A stretch of DNA of 64,000 bases, from the NCBI GenBank assembly GCA_963920635.1, contig OY987306.1:33795453-33859452 (forward strand), given 5' to 3'. Numbering within the stretch: position 1 is the stretch's first letter; each line of letters begins with the position of its first letter. The notes beneath the pieces were generated by a model. That model was not told the origin of the DNA, searched no databases, and worked only from the letters and a program-made list of their open reading frames with translations. The translations under genes were made by a program, and so were the position numbers. Below, in pieces: positions 45,883 through 58,672 of this stretch. This stretch comes from Pseudeuparius sepicola. Taxonomy: Eukaryota; Arthropoda; Insecta; Coleoptera; Anthribidae.

Positions 45883-48054
45883 TTTTTTATTTTCATTTTT
45901 TTTATGTTATTTTTCGCAATTCATAAAAATATCGTAACCTCGCCCGCCTCCTATTCTAACTGGGTCGTTCGAGTCAGATCCGAAACCGTTCGAGTTGCAT
46001 CAAGCGCTCCGTGACCGGCGAGGAAAAAAAACAACTGCCGAACACCTGCGCTGATCGTTATTCAGTTGTTATTTCGCAAATGGGAAGAGAGACGGCGCGC
46101 TTCGCATCTCGGCGTGCTTAGAAAGTTCTGCCCCGGCATTTGTTTTTTTTTTCTTTCGATGACATAACCTGGGTCGGCAAATAAAAACTACAATGCAACA
46201 GACCGTGCATCGTTGACAGCCGCCATCTGTCAAGCATCGTTCCAATAATCGAGGAACATTTGGCGGTAGGGCACACTTCGATTGTTATATACGAATCTGC
46301 ATATCGCACATGGCTGTCGAGTGTCGAGTGGGCCAACTGCCGTCCGCTTTTGTTTTACGCAATTGTTTTTAACGGGAGTACGTACGCGATGCGACTGGAG
46401 TGAAAGCAGCTGTCTTTGACACCGAAATGAAATCTATCCATGGCAGGCTATGATCGCATCAATGAAACACACTAGGCAGGTGCTACCTTACCTTCTAAAC
46501 TAGCAGTATCCTTACACCTATTATGATAATTGTTTGGTCGCCAGGTGCGGCCGCAAAGCTCTTCAAAATGCTTCCTGTTTGATGCTATAAACAATTATTC
46601 TCTTCTCTCAATATATTCCGCTTCTAAATCTAGTAGGCCTTTCAAACAACAGAAACGTCGACACTGTTCTTTTGCCGGCGCGTCCGAAATGACAGATGAG
46701 GCAATCTGATTATAGAAGTGTACCGTTTCATTTGGTCCGGCTATTAAACAGAATCTGCGAAGCGTGCTCGCCCCAGCTACATCCCAGAGCAACGCCCTTG
46801 TATAAGGGGGAGAGCCCCATAATGAATATTTGTTGCTTGTGCCGTCGTTTCATCGCATTCCGCGAGCGTACAGGAATTTCATTTAGATGGCAGTGACTCA
46901 CCGTGATATAACGGCAAAATTTCGGCATCGATCGTGGTGGGCGCGGAAACAAAAGTCGACCGACGCGACAGGTAACCTCAAAAATCACAAAACACCATAA
47001 CCCAGAGATATGGAGGAAGAGAATGCGCTTTGACCTACTGCGCATCCGATTTTTCGGCTACACAGAGGGCGCTTAGATCGCCGCCATTTTAACCCAGTCT
47101 TGTCTTGACGTGCTTACTTCTTAATTGCTTTTTTAAGGCCTTTTTCGTGTGTTTAGCGTTTTTGCTGGCGTGTTTTTGTAATCGTGTTGTGTCCATCAAC
47201 ATGTCTTGCTCTGTAAGAACATGCACAAATTGGTGGGCAATAAGAAATGCCTCCAATCAACTTCTATACCGTCGGAAAATGAATCTGACCAACAACAAAG
47301 TGGTCCGAGCCTACCACAAGCTTCAACTTCAACAGGTTCAATGATTTCTCCTAACGAGGCACAAAGGCAGATTCGCCGAAAAGGGTCCAGGTAAAAATAA
47401 ACTTTTTTGTCTAAAGTTGCTTCCACATCAATATAAAATTATACCTAAACGTAAATAAATGCAACAAAAATTTGACAAAGCAAATTATTTTCAATTTGTC
47501 GCACTTTCGTGGGTTAAAATGGCGGTAGAAAAATTAGCAATCTGAACAAACCTCGGTAAACATGGGTGTGTATGTCTGGTTGCGTAATAAAAGTACCTGC
47601 TATTTGTCTCGACCGGTACCTGCCTATCTATTGCCTGTAGAAAAAAAAAACAAAACAAAGGCAAAACAAATCGAAATTACACACATTACGTTATTTCCTA
47701 TCCGCCCAGGTGCATGTAGAGAGGGCCTCGAGCCATCCACAAAGTTGTAAAAAAAAACATTTCCTGCTGTTAACGAATCAAAAACCTCAGTTGTTTTGAT
47801 TTAGCGATTAACGTGGTTTCCTGGCTTTGAAAAAAAGGGGACTATTAACTCTTTCCCATCGCACAGGTGTGGCGAATGCGACAAAATGATAAATTTAACA
47901 ATGTGTGAGGTTTAGAAGCATATGCGCAGTTTTTATAAACGATAAATGAGAGTTCTACCTCATCACACGTATTTCAAATATATATTTATAACAAATTGGG
48001 AATTACTGCAAGTTAAAAAAATAAAGAAAAGAGAAATAAACCACATGTTTTAAC
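45883..48054. other. Long GC-richer intergenic stretch, possible regulatory DNA
   Basis: 45940-47110 stands out as higher in GC than the surrounding transposon-rich DNA and is free of recognised repeats. It contains CAGATGGCGG (reverse strand, near 46221), a CTCF-like core. An open frame at 47206-47394 is described separately. No conserved protein was recognised. Confidence 0.4.
47201..47391 (+). other. Possible exon of an unrecognised or captured gene
   Basis: ATG at 47201 begins MSCSVRTCTN (C-x4-C, faintly THAP-like). An overlapping frame continues GNKKCLQSTSIPSENESDQQ, SGPSLPQASTSTGSMISPNE and AQRQIRRKGS up to a CAGGTAAAAA donor at 47390-47399. The polar, serine/glutamine-rich composition and the donor are exon-like, but the two frames differ and no partner exon was identified. 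Confidence 0.25.
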
Positions 48055-48785
48055 TGAGAATATGCAGGATGCAGTCTTATTACACTTCGTGAAAAATCCG
48101 AGACATTCTATTAAAGATGCATCGAGATATTTGCAAATATCATGGAGCTCAGTCCAGAGTGTGTTGAGAATGCATAAGTTTAGACCACATTATATTTATA
48201 TTGTTATCGCCCACTTGTAAATTACCACTATAAAGATTACACTATACTACTATTAACTAACTATTACTAGACATTACTATTCCATTACTACTCCTCCGGT
48301 TGTTACCATTCCAGATTCTATATTGTGGACTGATGAAGCCACTTTTACTTTAATAGAAGAAACACTCACTATTGATCATCAGAGAATACACGACAGTTTA
48401 TTTCAATTCAACGACAAGGTCGAACTGGTATTTTTCGGAATCACATAATTGGTCCAGTATTTTTTGAAGGTGGTTTAACTGGACTAAAATATTTACAGCT
48501 CTTAAGAGGAGCAATTTCTGATCTATTGAATCAAGTTAATGAGCCGAATATTGTTTGGCAACAAGACGGTGCTTCAGCACATAAATCAAATGCTGTCATA
48601 AGGCATTTAGATGACACTTTTGTAGAGTGGATTGGTTCAAATGGAAGTATTTTATGGCCTGCCAGAAGCCCGGACTTGACCCCACTCGATTTCTTTCTGT
48701 GGGGCACTTTGAAGGAGGTTAAGAAGGTATGCTCTCTGTGTTGCACAATATGGAAGTATTATAGACCACCTTCTATAATTTAATT
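48055..48785 (+). pseudogene. Mariner-type (IS630-like) transposase relic
   Basis: The N-terminal helix-turn-helix reads SIKDASRYLQISWSSVQSVL then RMHKFRPHY (48110-48195). After an unrelated A/T-rich insertion of about 120 bp comes LWTDEATFTLIEE (from 48322), holding the first catalytic Asp, then frame shifts, and from about 48470 GLTGLKYLQLLRGAISDLL, WQQDGASAHKSN with the second Asp, and LWPARSPDLTPLDFFLWGTL. These are the conserved blocks of IS630/Tc1-mariner DDE transposases of the type common in insects. Stops and shifts make it inactive, and its terminal repeats were not found. Confidence 0.8.
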
Positions 48786-50901
48786 TAACTCATAATAAAG
48801 TATCACGCCATGGTTCCATCCATAAATATGCCTTTTATAAAATGACGGAAAAAATAAAATATAACTTATGCAAAATTTTCACAGCAGTATAGGCTTTGTT
48901 GAATAATTTTCAACATATTACGAGCGAAGCTAGGTGCCAAAATTGACGCACGAGGCCGAAGGCCGAGTGTGGCAATAAGCCAAGGGGATGCCGCACGATG
49001 CACGAATTTGTGCAAACTACTAAAGCAAACATTTAACATATTCATATTGTTGAAACCAGAAAAATGCGTAGATTTCGAAAATCGAGAAATATACAGGGAG
49101 TTCCATCTAAAAAACATACCTACGTTTGGACTCAATGACGTCAAAACCTATAGACGTGGTGCCCCATTGTTAAAATGCCCTTTATTTTGACGCCAAGATT
49201 AAATATATCCATACTACTCTAACAACATGCTACAAACAAAGACAGAAAGTCAACCATCAACCAACTATACACCCGGTGATTCCTGGTTATAGTTCCTCCA
49301 GAATCACACTTAGATGTCGCATGTTTTTTCTTGTTTGAGGGCGCCGGAAGCATCGGAACCTCACCTGAAGACTTGGGGGATGGTCTAACGACGCCAGCCT
49401 CCGAGCCCAGAGTCGAAATAAGTTCGCTACGGCTCGACAAAAAGGGGCAATTTCTGACAATCTCGCGACATTTTCGGAATAATTTAATGGAGCGCTTAGA
49501 TTGTGATTAGTTCTGGGCGTCAAGCGTTTATCAAAACAAACCTGTCTATAGGTTCTGACGTCATTGTTTGGACTATATATCTCCGAAACGCGACATCCAT
49601 TTGTTTTTCTGAATACATTAAGTACCTGAAATCGCAAGTCCAAATTGAAGTATTTTATGGCCTGCCAGAAGCCCGGACTTGACCCCACTCGATTTCTTTC
49701 TGTGGGAGAGGTCAAATAATATCGACCAAGTGAAAATCCGTTTGTTTCTTATTATAATCTTATATTATATACTGTGATCAAAAATTAGATTTTCAAAAGC
49801 ATAAAATTAAACCGGGGCATATTAAAACTACTCAAGTTCAACTAATTATATTACCGTATGTAGGTATCTCGTTTTATAGACTTGTACGGCATAAAATATC
49901 AATATATCGGAATATGTATATGGTAAAACGTAAATGGTAGAATACAAAATCCAGTTTCATTAGTTGAGAAATATAAGGAAAGTTTCAATTAGTGGGTATA
50001 GATATGAGAAATGCAGAAATGAAATAATGTATAGCAAAATATTTCACACATACACAAAATCAAAATAATGCTTGGACAGTCGTCCGAAAAACTCAATTTT
50101 CGTCCTTGTTCCATAGACTACTATATTTTCGATTAGTTTTTCAATCTAGATGGCCAAAAAAGCCAACCACTGTTTTCTCTGTATTGTGGCAGATGTCCCA
50201 CCATGAATATTTCATATCGTCAAATACCATAGGGACAAGTGCGCGTTTCAATCCGTCCACCCCTACAAACAACCCCTTATAATCGACGTTACCAATAACA
50301 CCATGAAAAATTCAAAGTTTTCCTCCCTTTTTTAGAACCACGCGAGCGGTTTCGTCGTTTTTCGTGAATTTCCAAGCGTGAAATAAGTCTCCCAAGGCCC
50401 ATTTATATCAGTATCGCCTTTTTTTACCAGTATAAGAAAATGATACGTTTTTTATATATTTACCCGTTCTGGCTCTATTTCGAGGTTAACGGTCGCCACG
50501 TTGGGTGGCATTTGATTTAATTTTCACGGCATACTAGATGCGGTGCGAGAATGCTGCAACCGTAATTGGGGAATTTGGAATTTTCGCCATAAAATCGAAG
50601 CTTATTAAATATTTTAAAAACGTATACCTTATATATCGTTTTACGGTGAGAATTAATGACTCTGTATAAATATGGAGACGTAGTTAGCGCGGTAATAAGG
50701 AAAGGACCAATTACAGAACGTTACTAGGAAACTAGTGTGAACATAGGCGTAACAAAATATCGACTAAACTAGTAGGTTACATTTTTGGCAACATGGTCAG
50801 TCTAAATTCTTTTGTCTATGATCTCCAACCCCTTTAAGGTTATGTTACATTAACAAGGATGACAGTAACTGTACAGGTAAGCGTGGAGTAAATGAAAATA
50901 A
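48786..50901. other. Intergenic with a 60-bp transposase fragment and an inverted repeat
   Basis: 49647-49706 duplicates exactly 60 bp of the mariner relic (48644-48703). 49133-49155 and 49544-49566 are inverted arms reading CAATGACGTCAAAACCTATA, part of another decayed TIR element. 50772-50833 is repeat J copy 2. No gene recognised. Confidence 0.5.
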
Positions 50902-51702
50902 CATAGAGATCATATATATAGGCAGGTTAGTGCTGAACAAGTCACTTTTTATGGCAAATTGTGGATTTGCGCATGGGCCTATGGAACACGCGCATTAGAC
51001 CTTCAGACCGCGCAATTCAAAACAGTGGTTGTTTTGCTGAATTACTATCTCCCTACAAACTTGTATATTGATAATAAATTAAGCTCACCTCAAAGTGGAC
51101 TGGTCAAGACTTCGATAACTACAACTAGGTTCGTTTATATTTGTAAAACTAGTTTCGTCCAAACTACTAGAATTTGCTTATTCACTGATGCTAGAACTTG
51201 ACTTGTTTTCATCTACCTTTATAACTTTAACACTAAAACAAATAAGCTACTAATAGTTTCTTACACCACAATCATGTTAATATACTTACTTAAATGATGG
51301 TTCAGGTGGTTTTAATAGAAAAGTTGGTACAGTATTTTCAATTAGCTGCGTTTTGACTCGTTTCGTTTTTAACACTCTGGTGTAAAATGAGCAGAACATA
51401 TTCGAGATGATCACTTAAATAGATAAAACACTCAAACAACTAAAACGCGAAGAAACTATTAATAATTAGCTGAAAATCGAAAAAATTATGCCACAAAGCG
51501 TCTATGATGCAAACAACGGTAGGTTATACTTAGTTTGTCGCTGTCAAATGGCTGTCAAAGAGTGTCAAGTTTCAAAAAACACTACCTCAAATTGCAAATG
51601 CGCATTAAGTACTATTTTTTACTATTTTATGATTTTAAATTCGCGCATCCTATGTATAAAAGAACATCGTCCAGCACTCTACCTATATATATGATCTCTA
51701 TG
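50902..51702 (-). mobile_element. THAP-carrying P-superfamily element, copy E2
   Basis: 801 bp, tips CATAGAGATCATATATATAG and ATATATATGATCTCTATG, perfect 8-bp duplications GAAAATAA (50894-50901 and 51703-51710). The minus strand carries the THAP second half (about 51420-51290) with RICSAHFTPEC intact, followed by an in-frame stop, and the serine-rich linker exon (about 51235-51095). It is longer than E1 because of about 150 extra bases near its left end. Confidence 0.88.
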
Positions 51703-51710
51703 GAAAATAA

Positions 51711-54700
51711 CCTCTAAGTAAATAAATTTGACAAATAGTAGTCCATCAGTGATGGCCCCATTAGATATTCTTGTCAACTGCACATATTGTATTGTTACTT
51801 CTAGAAAATCAGTAGAAGCATTAGTTAAGTACCTAGGTATGTAGGTACATGAAAGTAATTAATATTAAAATAGGTTTTTTAATATATTTTTGTGACGCCA
51901 CTGACGCTACACACACGATCCTTACCGTATTTGAACCTACGGGAAGAAGTAACAACAACCGGGCAAGGCAGGAAGAACCCAATCAAGTAAATAACATGTC
52001 GTCCGGTATATGGAAGGCAACTCTTCAAATTGGTATCAAACTGTCAACCGGCCAGATGGTCAGCGATTCAGGCGGACGCGTGGTCGGTACCTTTCTTAGA
52101 GAATTAAGCTTTTCCTTTTTTGCTAATTGGACAATATGCCGTTTAAAAAAACCCACACACAAGCACAGGACGGCGTATCATTGGCCCACATGGTCGGCAT
52201 TGGGATTGGCTTTGAATAATTGGCACGAATAAAAGGGTTTGACAGCGTTTTATAGGTTATGTTTTTCGCCATTTAATAACACGACTTATTTGGTTTGTTA
52301 AATGATGATTAAGCTATTGCATCAAATTAAGTTATTTTCTTCGTACGGTACTTTCTAAATATGTGGGAAAATGTTGGAAGGAGTCCTTAATTGGTTACAT
52401 TTAAAATAAATTAGCAATTAAAAAGTAACGAGTAGTGCCTACCTACTTAATTTGCGAACTTCGTAAGAAACTTTTCTCTGCAAAACTAGGTACGTAAGTA
52501 ATTACTGTATTTTGTTTTTTTTTGACGATTTATATAAAAATAGCTTTAACCTTTAACAACACCTCACCTTCAAATTTCGTTTGGAAATATCTAAAATAAA
52601 TAGCAGATCAATCAACAAAATAAATCAGTTCGGGGTGTCATTAGAGCCTCAGGTTATAGATGTTCTATAACCTCTATAGGTACTTCGTTTGATAAATAAG
52701 AAAACTGCTCTGGAGTTCTGATTTCTGATTATCTAACAATTTGCTTGGTAATTGCAAAATTTAAATAATTAACTTTTGCGGATAGCCTTAAGGGAAAGTC
52801 AGTCACTTACGCTCTTCCTGTTTACTAGGCGTGATAGTACGATGGACGTTTGAAATGTAAATACAGGGCAAAATCTATAAGTTATAAGTTGGTTTTTTCT
52901 TTGCATGTGTATATCTAAATCTAAAGTCAAATTATAGTGCCTTTTGCTCTCGGAAGATGGCTTTCAGACAAGTAATGCGATGAAATGGGGTTGAAATCCA
53001 CGAAAAAATTCGAAGAAGAAGAAGAAATCCAAATCAACCTTCCTTTTGTGCTGACACTATGACCTTCAAATTAACGATATTACAGAAATATTTTTCTATG
53101 CTGTATGAACTACACAGGGATAGTTAGGAATGAATTATTTAATTTTCTAATCGGTATCTAAGGGGTATATAATTCAAAATGGCTACTTAGCTCCAGTTGA
53201 GAAATGTCTTGAAAGGTTATCAAAATTGACAGTTTACAGCAAATGAGCAATAAATATTTTCCCATAGAAAGAAAACTGGCAAAAAAAATGATAAACGCGA
53301 CAAAAAATAATAAAAGTTAGGTAGATACCTTATGAAACGTACCCGGTACAACGACTATAATGAACGTATAAATACCAGTATCGTAGGTGGCTATACGCAG
53401 CGCTTGAATTCCGAAGTGAAAGTTCGTAATAAACAAAGGCCGCCAACGGAACGCCTCAACTGAAATATCAGTTCGTGACACACGGAATCTTGCGAAATCT
53501 AACCTTAATTTCGGTTCGAGCCGAATCTACGATCTACGGCCGTTATTTTTCGCCGTGCTCTTTGAGATCTGAAGTTTTTTTAGAAGGGCTATGCACAGAA
53601 TGCCCGTCGTATCATGAAGAGAAAGTCTATAAATGCAATCTCTTCGGTCTACGCTTCAACGACCTTCGGCAAAGCCGATTTTTTAGGGTTTTCTAATGCG
53701 GTAGGAAGTAATATAACACATTTATACAGAAAAATTGACGATTGCATTAAAAAAAGCAACAACTTTAAAAGATCGATTCCTATTTTCTGCATTAAAAAAA
53801 GCAACAACTTTAAAAGATCGATTCCTATTTTCTAGCCCTTGACTATACCTACATGTGTAGGTACTAGATACTTATTATACAACTATTACTAGGTATTACA
53901 TGATTATATTATCAGCACTAAGCAGCTCTGCGGTCTGTTCGAAGTGTCATATGGTATAGTGCGTTTACTCACTTTCGATGATGGCTTAGCAAATGGTTTC
54001 AGCTGTTATGTAACAACTGTCGTTGATCGCAGCAAATATAGCATGTGTTGCCAAACAAAAGGACTTTATCGTTTGAAAAAGAAAAGTTTATTATGTGGTA
54101 AAATACCTATAAATGTCACTTTTTTGTCAAGCCGATTTGTTTTTTCGTGATTTCTTTTTACAGAGTCCTCGTACATTGATTCTAAAAGTAGTTTGAAATC
54201 CCCAAAGAAAACTGAATAAAAATGGTCTAGGAAATATTTTATTGTCATTAAAATAACTGAAATACTACCAATTTTGCGGAAAAAAAAATTGAAAATTTAT
54301 TTTCGGTTTTCTCGCGATAACTTTTTAACTAGCCTTTGTATATTAATTTTGAGACCATATTTGGATTCCTCTGAAAAAACTTTATAAGATAATAACACAT
54401 TTTTCATGAATTTATCTTGAAAATTAAAGAAAACAATCACAAACTTAGAATTTTGTTTTTCTTTTTTTTTTTCTTCACAAAACAGAAGTGGGCAGGTACC
54501 TATCATGAAGCGTATTCTTTTCTCTCTACCCACTGATCCGAATCTCCACTATTCTCTACAACGTTACAGTAAACGGATGCACCAACACCAAAGTGTGGGT
54601 GCGGAGAATCACCAATGGTAATTTTCTAAATCAATGCACTGAAAAAAGGGGAACGGCTTCCTTCCTGCCATTATCTGTGTCACTTCGAGCGTTAATTGCG

Positions 54701-54840
54701 TTGTTTGTTATCCTTTATTACTCGTTCCAAATAACCCAAAACTATCCTGAATACCGCGAACACCTGTTTCCTAAAATTATAAGCGCGTTCGCAGACAACT
54801 TCCCGATGAAAAATATGTATGCGATTTATTCATTCGCGTT
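51711..54840. other. Intergenic, no gene recognised
   Basis: Mixed composition. 53340-53690 is GC-richer. Open frames at 51849-52232 and 53475-53696 lack recognisable domains. A 45-bp tandem duplication is listed separately. Confidence 0.4.
53744..53833. repeat. 45-bp perfect tandem duplication
   Basis: Two identical 45-bp units (53744-53788 and 53789-53833), each starting GCATTAAAAAAAGCAACAAC. Confidence 0.9.
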
Positions 54841-54844
54841 CGTC

Positions 54845-55110
54845 TTTTGGTGCCATCTATCGGTCATTCTAGACACCAAAGTGTCTTCGTCGATAGTTGT
54901 ACCGTTGATGACGCGCGTCGCTCAATATTGAACACTGCAGCGCCATCTGTTGTGTAGATCAGAAAGCTCATGTCGGAATTCATCCGAAAACGACATCTAT
55001 ACTCGACGCACGAACTACGTTGCCATCTATCGCTCAATAGCAAAATCTCACGTAGAAACAAAAAAGAAGAAATAGTCATCATTCCTGACTAACAACGCCA
55101 CCTGTTCCTG
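54845..55110 (+). promoter_or_regulatory. Cluster of CTCF-like GCCATCT/GCCACCT motifs upstream of Rac1
   Basis: GTGCCATCTATCGG (54850), GCGCCATCTGTTG (54940), TTGCCATCTATCGC (55020) and CGCCACCTGTTC (55096) are four same-strand copies spaced about 75-90 bp apart. Reversed, they read AGATGGCRC or AGGTGGCG, the CTCF core AGRKGGCRS. Two also contain CGATA. They lie 0.6-0.9 kb upstream of the Rac1 start codon. Insulator or promoter function is inferred. Confidence 0.45.
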
Positions 55111-55706
55111 AACTGCCCAACCTAATCAGCTGTTGACTAACTTTCCTTGCTAAAGACGTTTACACTATAAAGTACCGTTTTTTTCCCGTTAGGTGACGCT
55201 TAATGTTTTCCCAATGTATTGTTGGTTGCCCGCATAAGTTCACGATTCTCTTCGTGAAATCAGACTGTCTGTATCCAATAAGCAATTTTTTGGCAACCAA
55301 ACGTAAATAAACACCTTGCTGAGGCCATCTACATAATTTTGCAAGTTTGTCCCGATTTTCAGCGATTCTCGAATCCGTAATCGATGACGTAACAACACCG
55401 TGAACTTAGCAACGGACGCGAAATGTCACTTTTTGCCTCACGTCATTTCTAAATTGTCTGTAGTCGCGGGAGGTCCTTTTTCATCGAAAAGAACCTAAAA
55501 TCGAAACTATAATCAAAATTCAGTTTTTACCAGTGAATACAAAGCTATTATGTTGTGATAAAGGTTGCGGTTGTGGAATATTTTCTTGTTCAGCGAATTT
55601 TTAAAGTTGGCCTTGCATTTGACGTGTAGAGGCGAGAGAGCACACCCAAACCTGGAGAAGAAAGTTTTTCCGAGAATTTCGGCATAATTAAGCACAAATT
55701 GTCATC

Positions 55707-56729
<1,023 letters not shown>

Positions 56730-57170
56730 TTTGCGAGTTCCGGGTGTCTCGTGGAGGTTATGGTGCAAACGAACTACTTTCGAAACAATTGAACTACTCT
56801 CGGGTATGTCAGAACTACTCAAGTTGTTCGGTAGTTCAAATGTAACCTCCATGTGTCAAAAGATTGAAAACTGTACAGTAAGGTTTTATTAACGATTTTT
56901 TTTTACATTGTTTGTTCAGTACTTATAAGCTTTAAGTATGGATTAAAAAAAAAACAAGTCAGTGTTAAAATAAAATAGCACAATGTAATGTTACTGCGAT
57001 TTTTATGTGAAAAAAAGTAATTTTGGTTTAAATGAATTGAACAATGATAACAGGCATATCTTTAAACCGATTATAAATAATGTAATTTGAGATTGTATTC
57101 TCTAGATTTTTTTTGTATATTGAGGTTATTTCTGCATTTAAAAAATAAATTAAGGTTTATAATGAAGTGC
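56730..57170 (+). terminator. Rac1: Rac1 3' UTR, candidate poly(A) signal
   Basis: A/T-rich sequence after the stop. AATAAA at 57144-57149 is the best-placed signal, and others further on could also serve. Confidence 0.5.
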
Positions 57171-57299
57171 TACTTGCCACGGTTCTTTCCTAGGTTACTC
57201 GCTTAAAACATGTTTCGTTATTCTTTGTTTAAAATCTGTTTTCTTAATAATTACGGTACATGTTTCTAAAATAACACTTAGTAGTGGATAATGCTGTCT

Positions 57300-57410
57300 A
57301 AAAGTCAAATTTTGACAAGTATGACATTTCAAACGTCACATTTTGACAAGTGACATTTTAAATGTCAAATTTTGACAACTTTGACGTTTTAAATGTCAAA
57401 TTTGAGAAGA
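57300..57410. repeat. Degenerate repeat of TGACA/GTCAAATTTTGACA units
   Basis: About seven variants of AATGTCAAATTTTGACAA-like blocks follow one another, many of them self-complementary (GTCAAATTTTGAC). It lies between Rac1 and oxt. Confidence 0.6.
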
Positions 57411-58509
57411 CGTTTCTTCTACGAGGTTTCAAAAAATGGTTTGCCAATGGAAAATAAAAAAAATATATGGACTAAAGAAAAATAGGCTTTTTTAATGGGA
57501 TTAAAAAATATATGTAGTGGTAATGAGAAATTGTTAAGATGGTGTTATTAATTGTAAATATGGAGAAATTTTCTCCAGGTTGCCAAGAAGTGTAGAAATT
57601 AAGGTAAAATGGCACAAAGAAAATAAAGTATTAAATTTGCTAGCACACAAAAAAATAAAAAAGCATTTGTACTTTTGGTGATTTTCTTCTGAAAAATTCT
57701 TTGTGCCATTTTCATTTTTTTTTGTAGTGTGGCAAAAATCGGTAAAAAAGAAAAGTTGCATTTTTCTTTAAAAAAATTGCAAATTTTTGGATTAGTTAAC
57801 TTGTAAATATAACTTTTTGTATGCTTAAAGTTACTGTTTTTAGCATTTTAAAATTTTATTAAAAAGTTCAATATAGTTGTACGTTTTTCCTATAAGGCAT
57901 AATCAATAATAGGTTTCTAGATTATATATTTTTGTAATACTGAGGTTTTCTGCTTTTTTCTTAATGTCTGGAGATCTTTAACAAAAAAATTAGATAACTA
58001 AATATTCTCCGCTTTTTAGGTTTTTTTTTTGTTAACATTTTGGACCAGATTTTTTTGTCAACAAAACAAATATAAAAAAATTGTAATGTGTCATAACAAA
58101 GTGGAATCTACTGTGTGTATTTTGTAAATATATAAAAATAGATAAGTTGAAATTTATAGAATAAAATTGTGTTTTTCTTTTAATTACAACAAAAGCCATT
58201 TTTAAACTTGCAATTATTATTTTATTGGTCAAAATTTTGGAACAAGAACAACAGTTTCTTATTTTTACCTTAAAAACTATATTTCATTAACTATCTAAAA
58301 AATCATAAATAAAAATAGAAAATTTCAAAATTACTATTTAATATTAATATGTATTACATGGCAGTTTTCAAAGTTTTGCCTTACACATAGTCATTACATA
58401 ATTATTATTAGATAACTAAAAATTTGATCATAGGAATGATTTCATAATACTCAAAAATTAAAAAAATACAAATCCAGGGATCAATATTTCGAATCTGCTT
58501 AAGCATCTT
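57411..58509. other. AT-rich intergenic between convergent Rac1 and oxt
   Basis: No gene recognised. It may include extended 3' UTR sequence of Rac1 and of oxt. Confidence 0.4.
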
Positions 58510-58672
58510 TTTATTAAATAACCAACTCAGACTTAACATTATTTTAAAGTTAGTGTCAGCACCATTTTATATCACATTTAACTGTGAATTTAATTTATCA
58601 GTGTCGATTTATATAATTCTAAATTTTACATAAATCGACACTTTTCACAATTATTATTTAAACATTTTTTTT
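58510..58672 (-). terminator. oxt: oxt 3' UTR with poly(A) signal and stem-loop
   Basis: On the minus strand AATAAA lies at 58515-58510, about 160 nt after the stop. A perfect 13-bp stem (AGTGTCGATTTAT at 58600-58612 and its inverse at 58630-58642) with a 17-nt loop lies 31-73 nt downstream of the stop codon. Confidence 0.6.

Noticed and set aside
52362..52370. TGTGGGAAA, a perfect Su(H)-type site, considered as Notch input to emc
   Set aside because: A few such matches are expected by chance in 64 kb; it is isolated and 40 kb from emc.
53744..53833. Direct repeats considered as a CRISPR array
   Set aside because: Only two adjacent units with no spacers, in a eukaryotic genome.
54593..54931. 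112-codon open frame with a hydrophobic segment upstream of Rac1
   Set aside because: No recognised domain or splice support, and it overlaps the CTCF-like motif cluster; judged a chance open frame.
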